The notes beneath the pieces are model-generated. The model was not told the DNA's origin and ran no database searches. It was given only the letters and a program-made list of their open reading frames with translations. DNA of 64,000 nucleotides from an uncultured Modestobacter sp. (GTDB lineage Bacteria; Actinomycetota; Actinomycetes; Mycobacteriales; Geodermatophilaceae): positions 1 to 64,000 of the forward strand of contig NZ_CANKUD010000009.1 in the NCBI RefSeq assembly GCF_947486615.1, written 5' to 3'. The position numbers and the translations under genes are program-made. Positions 57,536 through 64,000 of this stretch are shown one piece after another (within the stretch, counting starts at the first letter, position 1; every line of letters starts with the position of its first letter).

Positions 57536-58642
57536 TTACTGGATGCCGAGCTCGGTGCAGGCGGCCGCGTACTCGCCGGTGCACAGCTCAGCGGCGGTGA
57601 CCTGCCCGTCCTCGACGACCCGGCTCACGTTGTCGCGGGTGATGGTGACCGGGTCCAGCAGCACCGACGGCACGGTCCGGTCGCCCTCGGGGTCCTCGGA
57701 CTCGCCGTTGACGATGGAGGGGTCCTCCTCGCCGTTGATCAGCGCGATGGCCAGCTCGGCCAGCGCGTTGGCCTCCTCGGCCGCCGGCTTGTAGACCGTC
57801 ATGCACTGCCGCTCGGCCAGGATGTTCTGCAGGCCCTCGACCGAGGCGTCCTGACCGGTGACCGGCACCGCGCCGGCCTGGTTGTTGCGCGCCAGCACCT
57901 GGATGACGGCGTTGGCCAGCGTGTCGTTGGCCGCCAGGACACCCTGGATGTCGCCACCCTGCTGGGTGTACATCTGCTCGAAGATGGTCAGCGCCTCGGT
58001 GGGCTCCCACCCCGGGACGGCCTGCTCGGCGACCTGGGTGTACTGGCTCATCGGGTCGAGCACCTCGTGCGCGCCGTTGGAGAACGAGGTGGCGTTGCTG
58101 TCGTCGGGCGAACCGTTGAGGAAGGCGACGTTCGCCGGCTCGTCGCCCAGGCAGTCGGCCAGGCCTTGGCCCTGCAGCCGGCCGACCTCGGTGTTGTCGA
58201 AGGAGACGTAGTACTCCGCCGAGCCACCCAGGGTGAGCCGGTCGTAGTCGATGGTCGCCACGCCCTGCTGGGCGGCCTGGTCCTGGATCTGGGCGCCGGA
58301 GGCGTTGTCCAGGTTGACGATCGCCAGCACGGTCACGCCGCTGGTGATCATCTGGTTGGCGATCGTCTGCATCTGCTGGGCGTCGCCCTGGGCGTTCTGG
58401 ATGTCGGCCTCGATGCCGGCCTCCTCGAAGGCGGCCTCCAGCAGCGGGCGGTCGAAGGACTCCCAGCGGGGCGAGGACTCGGTGTCGGGGAGGATGACGC
58501 CGACCTTGCCGGCGGCCTCGCCGCCACCGCCGCCGCCACTGCCACTGCCACCACCGTCGTCGTCGCCGCCGCCGCCACAGGCGGTCAAGCCGAACACGAG
58601 GGTGGCTGCGAGAGCCGTCATGAGGGTGCGCCGTCGCGCCAT
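57536..58642 (-). CDS. sugar-binding lipoprotein of the ABC transporter (XylF/RbsB-like)
   Basis: 368 aa from ATG 58642. Lipobox GLTAC (C22), a Gly/Asp/Ser linker, then a type-1 periplasmic-binding fold: KVGVILPDTESSPRWESFDR, IEADIQNAQGDAQQMQTIANQM, GVTVLAIVNLDNASG, YYVSFDNTEVGRLQGQGLADCLG, NVAFLNGSPDDSNA, VLAANDTLANAVIQVL and VPVTGQDASVEGLQNIL. First gene of the operon. It captures the sugar outside the membrane. An upstream 280-base region separates it from divergent fadA. Confidence 0.92.
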   Translation of the reverse strand: MARRRTLMTALAATLVFGLTACGGGGDDDGGGSGSGGGGGGEAAGKVGVILPDTESSPRWESFDRPLLEAAFEEAGIEADIQNAQGDAQQMQTIANQMITSGVTVLAIVNLDNASGAQIQDQAAQQGVATIDYDRLTLGGSAEYYVSFDNTEVGRLQGQGLADCLGDEPANVAFLNGSPDDSNATSFSNGAHEVLDPMSQYTQVAEQAVPGWEPTEALTIFEQMYTQQGGDIQGVLAANDTLANAVIQVLARNNQAGAVPVTGQDASVEGLQNILAERQCMTVYKPAAEEANALAELAIALINGEEDPSIVNGESEDPEGDRTVPSVLLDPVTITRDNVSRVVEDGQVTAAELCTGEYAAACTELGIQ

Positions 58643-58923
58643 CAGGGCCTGCCGTTTCGTCGAAGTCTGGATGGTTGCCGGGCGCGATGTTGCGCGGGTC
58701 ACTGGTGTGACCACAAGCACAAGCGAACTCCGTTATCAGCACGTGACCGAAACTCTCGGATGACGTCACAGACGTCTGACCGGGGATTCCCCGCCGTACG
58801 GCGATCTTCGGGTGCTGCACCCCCACCTCGGGGGAACTGGTCGCCGACCGCTGTTACCAGCGGGTAACTTCATTCGGGCCGTCCTCTGCCGAGGCCGGCA
58901 CTGAACTCATCGCGGAGGTCGGA
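58643..58923. promoter_or_regulatory. divergent promoter region with tandem palindromes
   Basis: Serves the sugar transporter (minus) and fadA (plus). It contains TGACGTCA (58761-58768) followed after one base by AGACGTCT (58770-58777), two perfect 8-bp palindromes that could form one operator. GGAGG precedes the fadA GTG at 58924. Confidence 0.45.
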
Positions 58924-60147
58924 GTGTCATCTGCAGAGCGGCCACCACGCTCACTGCGCGAGGTCGTCTTCGTCGACGGCGTGCGCACCCCGTTCGGCAA
59001 GGCGGGGCCGACGGGGATCTACGCCGAGACCCGTGCCGACGACCTCGTCGTCCGCTGCATCCGGGAGCTGATGCGCCGCAACCCGGCACTGCCGGCCGAC
59101 CGGGTCGACGAGGTCGCCATCGCCGCCACCACCCAGATCGGCGACCAGGGGCTGACCATCGGCCGCACCGCCGCACTGCTGGCCGGTCTGCCGAAGAGCG
59201 TGCCCGGGTTCGCGATCGACCGGATGTGCGCCGGGGCGATGACCGCCGTGACCACGACGGCCAGCGGCATCGCCTTCGGCGCCTACGACGTCGCGATCGC
59301 CGGCGGCGTCGAACACATGGGCCACCACCCGATGGGCGAGGGCGTCGACCCCAACCCGCGGTTCGTCAGCGAGCAGATCGTCGACGGCTCGGCACTGGTG
59401 ATGGGCTCGACCGCGGAGAACCTGCACGACCGGTTCCCGCACCTGACCAAGGAGCGGGCCGACGCCTTCGCGCTGGCCAGCCAGCAGAAGTATGCCGCGG
59501 CCGTGGCAGCCGGCCGGATCGGCCCGGAGCTGGTGCCGGTGGCCACCCGGTCGGCCGAGCACGGTTGGGGGCTGGCCACCGTCGACGAGCCGCCCCGCCC
59601 GGGCACGACGCTCGACGGGCTGGCGACGCTGAAGACCCCGTTCCGCCCGCACGGGCACGTGACGGCGGGCAACGCCGCCGGGCTGAACGACGGCGCCACC
59701 GGCTGCCTGCTGGCCGCCGAGGACGTCGCCGAGGAGCTGGGCCTGCACGTGGGCATGCGGCTGGTGGGCTTCGGCTTCGCCGGCGTCGAGCCCGAGGTGA
59801 TGGGCGTGGGGCCGATCCCGTCGACGGAGAAGGCGCTGGCCCGCACCGGGCTCACCATCGACGACATCGGGCTGTTCGAGCTCAACGAGGCCTTCGCGGT
59901 CCAGGTGCTGGCCTTCCTGGACCACTTCGGCATCGCCGACGACGACGCGCGGGTCAACCCGTGGGGCGGCGCGATCGCCGTGGGCCACCCGCTGGCCTCC
60001 TCCGGCGTGCGGCTGATGACCCAGCTGTCCCGGCAGTTCGCCGAGCGGCCCGACGTCCGCTACGGCCTGACCGCCATGTGCATCGGCATCGGCATGGGTG
60101 GCACCGTCATCTGGGAGAACCCGAACTGGGAAGGGGCTGCGGCATGA
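58924..60147 (+). CDS. fadA: acetyl-CoA acyltransferase (thiolase)
   Basis: 407 aa. Catalytic nucleophile in IDRMCAGAMTAV (C102), FELNEAFAVQVL, GGAIAVGHPLASSGVRL (His) and the second Cys in AMCIGIGMGG. It cleaves 3-ketoacyl-CoA in the last step of beta-oxidation. Its TGA overlaps the fadB ATG (ATGA), so the two are co-translated and probably form the trifunctional complex. GTG start at 58924. Confidence 0.95.
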   Translation: MSSAERPPRSLREVVFVDGVRTPFGKAGPTGIYAETRADDLVVRCIRELMRRNPALPADRVDEVAIAATTQIGDQGLTIGRTAALLAGLPKSVPGFAIDRMCAGAMTAVTTTASGIAFGAYDVAIAGGVEHMGHHPMGEGVDPNPRFVSEQIVDGSALVMGSTAENLHDRFPHLTKERADAFALASQQKYAAAVAAGRIGPELVPVATRSAEHGWGLATVDEPPRPGTTLDGLATLKTPFRPHGHVTAGNAAGLNDGATGCLLAAEDVAEELGLHVGMRLVGFGFAGVEPEVMGVGPIPSTEKALARTGLTIDDIGLFELNEAFAVQVLAFLDHFGIADDDARVNPWGGAIAVGHPLASSGVRLMTQLSRQFAERPDVRYGLTAMCIGIGMGGTVIWENPNWEGAAA

Positions 60148-62222
60148 GCGCCGTCTTCGCCGACGAGGTCGTCACCGCCGCCAAGGTGCGGTACCTGCGG
60201 GTGCCCGGGCTGGCCGGTGAGCTGGCGCTGATCACGCTGGACAACGGGCACGACCACACCCGGCCCTCCACGTTCGGCCCCGGCGGGCTCGCCGCGCTGG
60301 ACGCCGCGCTGGACGAGGTCGCCGCGCACTCCCCCGCCCCGGTCGCCATCGCCGTCACAGGGAAGCCGTTCATCTTCGCGGTCGGCGCCGACCTGTCCGG
60401 CGTCCCAGCGATCACCTCGGCCGCCGACGCCCGGGAGATCGCCGAGACCGGGCACCGGGTGTTCCGCCGGCTGAAGGACTCGGCGATCCCGACGTTCGCC
60501 TTCGTCAACGGCGCGGCGATGGGCGGCGGGCTGGAGCTGGCGCTGCACTGCCACCACCGGACGATCGCGAGCACCGCCGTCGTCGCGTTCCCCGAGGTCT
60601 TCCTCGGCCTGGTGCCCGGCTGGGGCGGCACCCAGCTCCTGCCGAACCTGATCGGCATCGACGCCGCGGTCGGCGTCATCGTGGACAACGCGCTGGCGCA
60701 GAACAAGGTCACCCCGGCGCCGAAGGCGGCTGCGCTGGGCATCGCCGACGCGGTGTTCGAGCCGGCGGACTTCCTGGAGCGGTCGCTGGAGTGGGCGGCC
60801 GGAGTCCTCTCCGGGGACGTCGCCGTCCGCCGTCCCGAGGTGGACCGGTCGGCCTGGGACGACGCGATCGCCCGGGCCCGCGGCATCGTTGCGGCCCGCA
60901 CCCGCAACGCCTCCCCCGGCGCGCTGCGCGCGGTGGAGCTGCTCGACCTGGCCCGGGCCGGCGACGCCGGCTTCACCGCCGGGACCGCTGCCGAGGACGA
61001 CGCGCTCACCGACCTGCTGATGAGCGACGAGCTGCGGGCCGGCCTGTACGCCTTCGACCTGGTCAACAAGCGGGCCAAGCGGCCGGCCGGGGCGCCGGAC
61101 AAGGCGCTGGCCCGGAAGGTCACCAAGGTCGGCGTGGTGGGTGCCGGGCTGATGGCCTCCCAACTGGCACTGCTGTTCGTGCGCCGGCTCGAGGTGCCCG
61201 TCGTGCTCACCGACGTCGACCAGGCCCGCGTCGACAAGGGGGTGGGCTACGTGCACGCCGAACTGGAGAAGCTGGCCGGCCGTCGGCGGCTCTCCCCCGA
61301 CGCCCTCAACCGGCTCAAGAGCCTGGTCACCGGCTCGCTGGACAAGGCCGCGTTCGCCGACGCCGACCTGGTGATCGAGGCGGTCTTCGAGGAGCTGTCG
61401 GTCAAGCAGCAGGTCTTCGCCGAGGTGGAGGCCGTGGTGCGGCCCGAGTGCGTGCTGGCGACCAACACCTCCGCGCTGTCGGTCACCGAGATGGCGGCGC
61501 AGCTGCAGCACCCGGAACGCGTGGTCGGGCTGCACTTCTTCAACCCGGTCGCCGTCCTGCCGCTGCTGGAGGTGGTGCGCGCCGAGCGCACCGACGACGC
61601 CACCCTCGCCACGGCCTTCGCCGTGGGCAAGGCGCTGAAGAAGTCGTGCGTGCTGGTCGCCGACGCCCCGGCGTTCGTGGTCAACCGGCTGCTCACCCGG
61701 TTCCTCGGCGAGGTCACCGCCGCCGTGGACGCCGGCACACCGGTCGCGGTCGCCGAGACGGCGCTGGAGCCCCTCGGCCTGCCGATGACGCCGTTCGAGC
61801 TGCTGTCGCTGGTCGGCCCGCCGGTGGCGCTGCACGTGGCCGAGCGGATGCACGAGGCGTTCCCCGACCGCTTCGGCGTCGGCGAGGGCCTGCGCCGGAT
61901 GGTCGAGCTCGGCAAGACCTCGGTCTTCTCCGAGCCCGGCGTCATCGACCCGGAGCTGGCCGGCATCGACAGCGGCGACTCCCCGCTCACCGCTGAGGAG
62001 CTGCGCGACCGGGCAGAGCGGGCGCTGGCCGAGGAGATCGGGCTGATGCTGGCCGACGGCGTCGTCCAGGCCGTGCAGGACATCGACCTGGCGATGCTGC
62101 TCGGCGCCGGCTGGCCGTTCTGGCTCGGCGGCATCTCCGCGTACCTGGACCGGGCCGGCGTCTCCGAGGCGGTCACCGGTGCCCGGTTCCTCCCCCGCGG
62201 GGTGGCCTCGCTCCCCGCCTGA
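60144..62222 (+). CDS. fadB: fatty-acid oxidation multifunctional enzyme (enoyl-CoA hydratase / 3-hydroxyacyl-CoA dehydrogenase)
   Basis: 692 aa. N-terminal crotonase domain (about 10-280): FIFAVGADLSG, FVNGAAMGGGLELALHCH and FPEVFLGLVPGWGGTQ, with both catalytic Glu positions present. C-terminal dehydrogenase (from ~328): VGVVGAGLMASQLALLF, DADLVIEAVFEEL, LATNTSALSVTEMA and GLHFFNPVAVLPLLEVV (His), then the C-terminal helical dimerisation domain. It carries out the hydration and dehydrogenation steps before FadA. Confidence 0.95.
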   Translation: MSAVFADEVVTAAKVRYLRVPGLAGELALITLDNGHDHTRPSTFGPGGLAALDAALDEVAAHSPAPVAIAVTGKPFIFAVGADLSGVPAITSAADAREIAETGHRVFRRLKDSAIPTFAFVNGAAMGGGLELALHCHHRTIASTAVVAFPEVFLGLVPGWGGTQLLPNLIGIDAAVGVIVDNALAQNKVTPAPKAAALGIADAVFEPADFLERSLEWAAGVLSGDVAVRRPEVDRSAWDDAIARARGIVAARTRNASPGALRAVELLDLARAGDAGFTAGTAAEDDALTDLLMSDELRAGLYAFDLVNKRAKRPAGAPDKALARKVTKVGVVGAGLMASQLALLFVRRLEVPVVLTDVDQARVDKGVGYVHAELEKLAGRRRLSPDALNRLKSLVTGSLDKAAFADADLVIEAVFEELSVKQQVFAEVEAVVRPECVLATNTSALSVTEMAAQLQHPERVVGLHFFNPVAVLPLLEVVRAERTDDATLATAFAVGKALKKSCVLVADAPAFVVNRLLTRFLGEVTAAVDAGTPVAVAETALEPLGLPMTPFELLSLVGPPVALHVAERMHEAFPDRFGVGEGLRRMVELGKTSVFSEPGVIDPELAGIDSGDSPLTAEELRDRAERALAEEIGLMLADGVVQAVQDIDLAMLLGAGWPFWLGGISAYLDRAGVSEAVTGARFLPRGVASLPA

Positions 62223-62314
62223 GGCGGCCGCCGTCCGCACTCCCCGGTCGCCGACCTCACGCTGTGGCGTGCGGTCGGCGACCACCGGGTGAGGACGGCG
62301 ATCATGGTCCGAGA

Positions 62315-62358
62315 CGACGAGAGCGCCGCATCCCGCGTGGGGTGTGGCGCTCTCGTCG
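62315..62358. terminator. bidirectional hairpin terminator
   Basis: Perfect 13-bp stem (62315-62327 with 62346-62358), 18-base loop with inner pairing, between converging fadB and the GNAT gene. Confidence 0.7.
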
Positions 62359-62361
62359 GCG

Positions 62362-63153
62362 TCAGGTCGGCGGTGACCAGCTCCGGGTGACGGCGGTGGG
62401 GCGGAATCCCAGGGTGGCGTAGAGCTTCTTCGGAGTGTCCCCCGGCTCTGCCCCGATCAGCACGGGACCGGCTCCTCGGGCACGCACCCTCCCGACGGCG
62501 AGCCCGAGCAGTGCGGTGGCAACCCGGCGCCCGCGGTGGTCCGGGTGGACGAACACGTCCTCGATCAGACCCACGCCTTCCTCGCCCACCCAGGAGGCGA
62601 TGCAGCCGATCGGCCGGCCGTCCTGCTGGGCCAGCAGGTACTCCACTTCCTCCCCCAGCGCCCGACGCAGTGCCACGGCCTCCGCTGTTGCCCCTGGCTG
62701 GCGGGCCGGTCGCCCCAGCCGGCGGTCCTCCTCGACGTGATCCAGCCGGAAGAGCTCGACGACCGCTGCCCAGTGGTCGTCGGTGCGCACGACCACGAAC
62801 TCCCAGCCCAGGCCGTCGCCGGGGTGAGCCAACGCCTCCGTGGCCGGCAGCACCAGCTGCAACTGCGTCTCCAGCAGCCAGTCAAGAACGGTCAGCTCCG
62901 CCTCCACGAACGGTGCGGTGGCCGGGTCGACCAGCACCCGCGCAGCCGGCCCGGCCAACAGGTCACTGACGTCGCCCACCAGGGTGTCCAGCTCCGCCAC
63001 GGTCTGCACCCGGACCCGGCAGAGGAAGGTGCCGAGCGGGTGGGTCGGCGCTGCTTGGTGCCGGACCAGCAGACCGCCGTCCAGCCGGTCGAGCTGCCCA
63101 CTCGAGGACCAGAACTGCTCGACGGCCCTGGTGACCGCTTCGTCCGACAGCAC
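62362..63153 (-). CDS. GNAT-family N-acetyltransferase
   Basis: 263 aa. The acetyl-CoA-binding motif A is at about residues 195-220: IEDVFVHPDHRGRRVATALL; motif B ends KLYATLGFRPTAVTRSW. The N-terminal half is a second, weaker domain (about 1-130), as in two-domain GNATs. Substrate unknown. GTG start at 63153, 15 bases after the stop of the thiamine-binding gene's upstream neighbour; possibly co-transcribed with it. Confidence 0.85.
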   Translation of the reverse strand: MLSDEAVTRAVEQFWSSSGQLDRLDGGLLVRHQAAPTHPLGTFLCRVRVQTVAELDTLVGDVSDLLAGPAARVLVDPATAPFVEAELTVLDWLLETQLQLVLPATEALAHPGDGLGWEFVVVRTDDHWAAVVELFRLDHVEEDRRLGRPARQPGATAEAVALRRALGEEVEYLLAQQDGRPIGCIASWVGEEGVGLIEDVFVHPDHRGRRVATALLGLAVGRVRARGAGPVLIGAEPGDTPKKLYATLGFRPTAVTRSWSPPT

Positions 63154-63168
63154 GGGTCCGCGCCGTCG

Positions 63169-63450
63169 TCAGCGGAACTTGTGGGTGAGCGAGTCCATCG
63201 TGCGGTCCACCGAGGCGATCTTCACGTGCGAGATCCCGGCGTTGGCACCCGCGGCGAGCATCGCCTCGTGCGCGGCTCGCAGGGTCGCCCAGACCGTGTC
63301 GGCGTCGCCCTCCAGCGTCGTCCCGAGCGCACCGACCTCCGAACGCAGCCCGGACGCCTGGATCACCCGGATCGCCGCCTCCACGAAGGCGTGCGGGTCC
63401 TCGGCGGTGCCGGGCGGTGACGGTGCCACCTGGATCTCGGCGATGATCAC
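63169..63450 (-). CDS. MTH1187/YkoF-type thiamine-binding protein
   Basis: 93 aa from GTG 63450. Family pattern IIAEIQVAPSPPGTAEDP, FVEAAIRVIQASGLRSEVGALGTTLEGD and HEAMLAAGANAGISHVKIASVD. Such proteins bind thiamine or its precursors in the cytoplasm. It lies next to dxs, whose product also makes the thiamine precursor DXP, a plausible but unproven link. The GNAT gene follows 15 bases after its stop. Confidence 0.85.
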   Translation of the reverse strand: MIIAEIQVAPSPPGTAEDPHAFVEAAIRVIQASGLRSEVGALGTTLEGDADTVWATLRAAHEAMLAAGANAGISHVKIASVDRTMDSLTHKFR

Positions 63451-63473
63451 AGTTCCCTCGTCCCGTCGGTGTC

Positions 63474-63537
63474 CTCCGGCCCCCGTGCAGGGTCCCGCCG
63501 CGAGCCTGCGAGTGGCGGGGAGCACGGGGGTCCTTCC
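63474..63537 (-). repeat. dispersed palindromic repeat, copy B
   Basis: Read on the minus strand it matches copy A (26578-26638) over about 60 bases: both start GGAAGGACCCC and end in GGCCGGAG with TCGCA and GGCGGG blocks conserved. It also matches 26640-26682 at 37 of 43 positions. It lies between dxs and the thiamine-binding gene. Confidence 0.7.
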
Positions 63538-63538
63538 C

Positions 63539-64000
63539 CTACTGCTGCCCCTCGGCCGGCTCCGTCTCCGCAGGGACCCCGGCACGGTCGGCGACGCGGG
63601 CGGCCCACTCGACGATCCGGCGGGCGACGTCCTGCTCGGTGAGCCCGACGTCGGCGAGCACCTGGCCGCGGCTGCCGTGCTCGAAGAACTGCTGGGGCAG
63701 GCCCAGGGTGCGCACCGGCACGTCGAGGTCGGCGTCCTGCAGGGCCTGCGAGAGCAGCGTGCCCACGCCACCGGCCCGGCCGCCGTCCTCGACGGTGACC
63801 ACGAGCCGGTGCTCCCCGGCCAGGGCGACCAGCTCGTCGGCCACCGGCATCACCCAGCGGGGGTCGACCACGGTGACCTCGATGCCGTGGTCGGCGGCAC
63901 GCTGCGCGGCGGCCAGGCACATCGGCACCAGCGAGCCGGTGGCGACCAGCAGCACCTCGTCGACCTCGCCCCGGCGCAGCACGTCGACCGGGCCGCGCCG
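63539..64000 (-). CDS. dxs: 1-deoxy-D-xylulose-5-phosphate synthase, C-terminal part (gene runs off the window)
   Basis: The visible 153 codons form the C-terminal transketolase domain: EVLLVATGSLVPMCLAAAQ, IEVTVVDPRWVMPVADELV, RLVVTVEDGGRAGGVGTLL and VRTLGLPQQFFEHGSRGQVL then DVGLTEQDVARRIVEW. The catalytic N-terminal half is beyond 64000. The enzyme makes DXP from pyruvate and glyceraldehyde 3-phosphate for isoprenoids, thiamine and pyridoxal. Confidence 0.95.
   Translation of the reverse strand, partial: RRGPVDVLRRGEVDEVLLVATGSLVPMCLAAAQRAADHGIEVTVVDPRWVMPVADELVALAGEHRLVVTVEDGGRAGGVGTLLSQALQDADLDVPVRTLGLPQQFFEHGSRGQVLADVGLTEQDVARRIVEWAARVADRAGVPAETEPAEGQQ

Overview
The window is high-GC chromosomal DNA from an actinomycete. 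GC-rich third codon positions, GTG/TTG starts, frequent GTGA/ATGA gene overlaps, many apparently leaderless genes, the DUF3000 / LuxR regulator / ribonuclease D / fadA-fadB / dxs neighbourhood, the hemQ-hemY-hemE set and a 13E12-type HNH gene fit Actinomycetota. Geodermatophilaceae (Geodermatophilus, Blastococcus, Modestobacter) is my best guess, by gene content only. No rRNA, tRNA or CRISPR array was seen.

Region 1 (1-15.5 kb) holds the most unusual structure. An element of about 11.3 kb (1947-13226) has split a DUF2891-family gene. The gene's 5' piece lies at 13223-13383 and its 3' piece at 1109-1950, both on the minus strand. Both junctions carry TCGT, and joining the pieces across it restores one 332-codon frame through the motif HPAFYGSYDWHSAVEMHW. 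Just inside each end is a 10-bp inverted repeat matching at 9 of 10 positions. The right side of the element is a four-gene overlapping minus-strand operon: three large tyrosine-recombinase-like proteins (531, 583 and 716 aa, the middle one apparently degenerate) and a helix-turn-helix/coiled-coil protein. The left side is cargo: two unknown minus-strand genes, a small membrane protein, and a plus-strand pair joined by ATGA. The pair is an Abi_C-domain protein plus an uncharacterised 649-aa protein, each with a HEPN-type R-x(4-6)-H motif. It is a candidate, apparently undescribed, two-gene anti-phage system.

Region 2 (13.4-35.6 kb) is chromosomal. It has an S9 peptidase, an amidohydrolase, two TerC paralogues (one behind a yybP-ykoY-like riboswitch), uvrB, and the glycogen/trehalose genes glgX-treY ... 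treZ. Between treY and treZ sit a LysM resuscitation-promoting-factor-like gene behind a ydaO-type (c-di-AMP) riboswitch and a MacAB-like export operon. A RibD-type reductase, an Imm-5-like gene and an HNH endonuclease gene with a LexA-type SOS box follow.

Region 3 (35.9-46.4 kb) has an ATP-dependent DNA ligase and a LigD-type polymerase flanking a secreted hydrolase, a small XRE regulator/membrane pair with a palindromic operator, a cold-shock protein, a large secreted ExeM/NucH-type nuclease with a duplicated N-terminal module, and msrB.

Region 4 (46.7-64 kb) is housekeeping: hemQ, a secreted phosphodiesterase, hemY-hemE, DUF3000, a LuxR regulator, ribonuclease D, a sugar ABC transporter (binding lipoprotein, single-domain ATPase, permease), fadA-fadB, a GNAT protein, a thiamine-binding-type protein and the 3' end of dxs. 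Strong hairpins mark most converging gene ends, and a dispersed palindromic repeat occurs at 26.6 and 63.5 kb.
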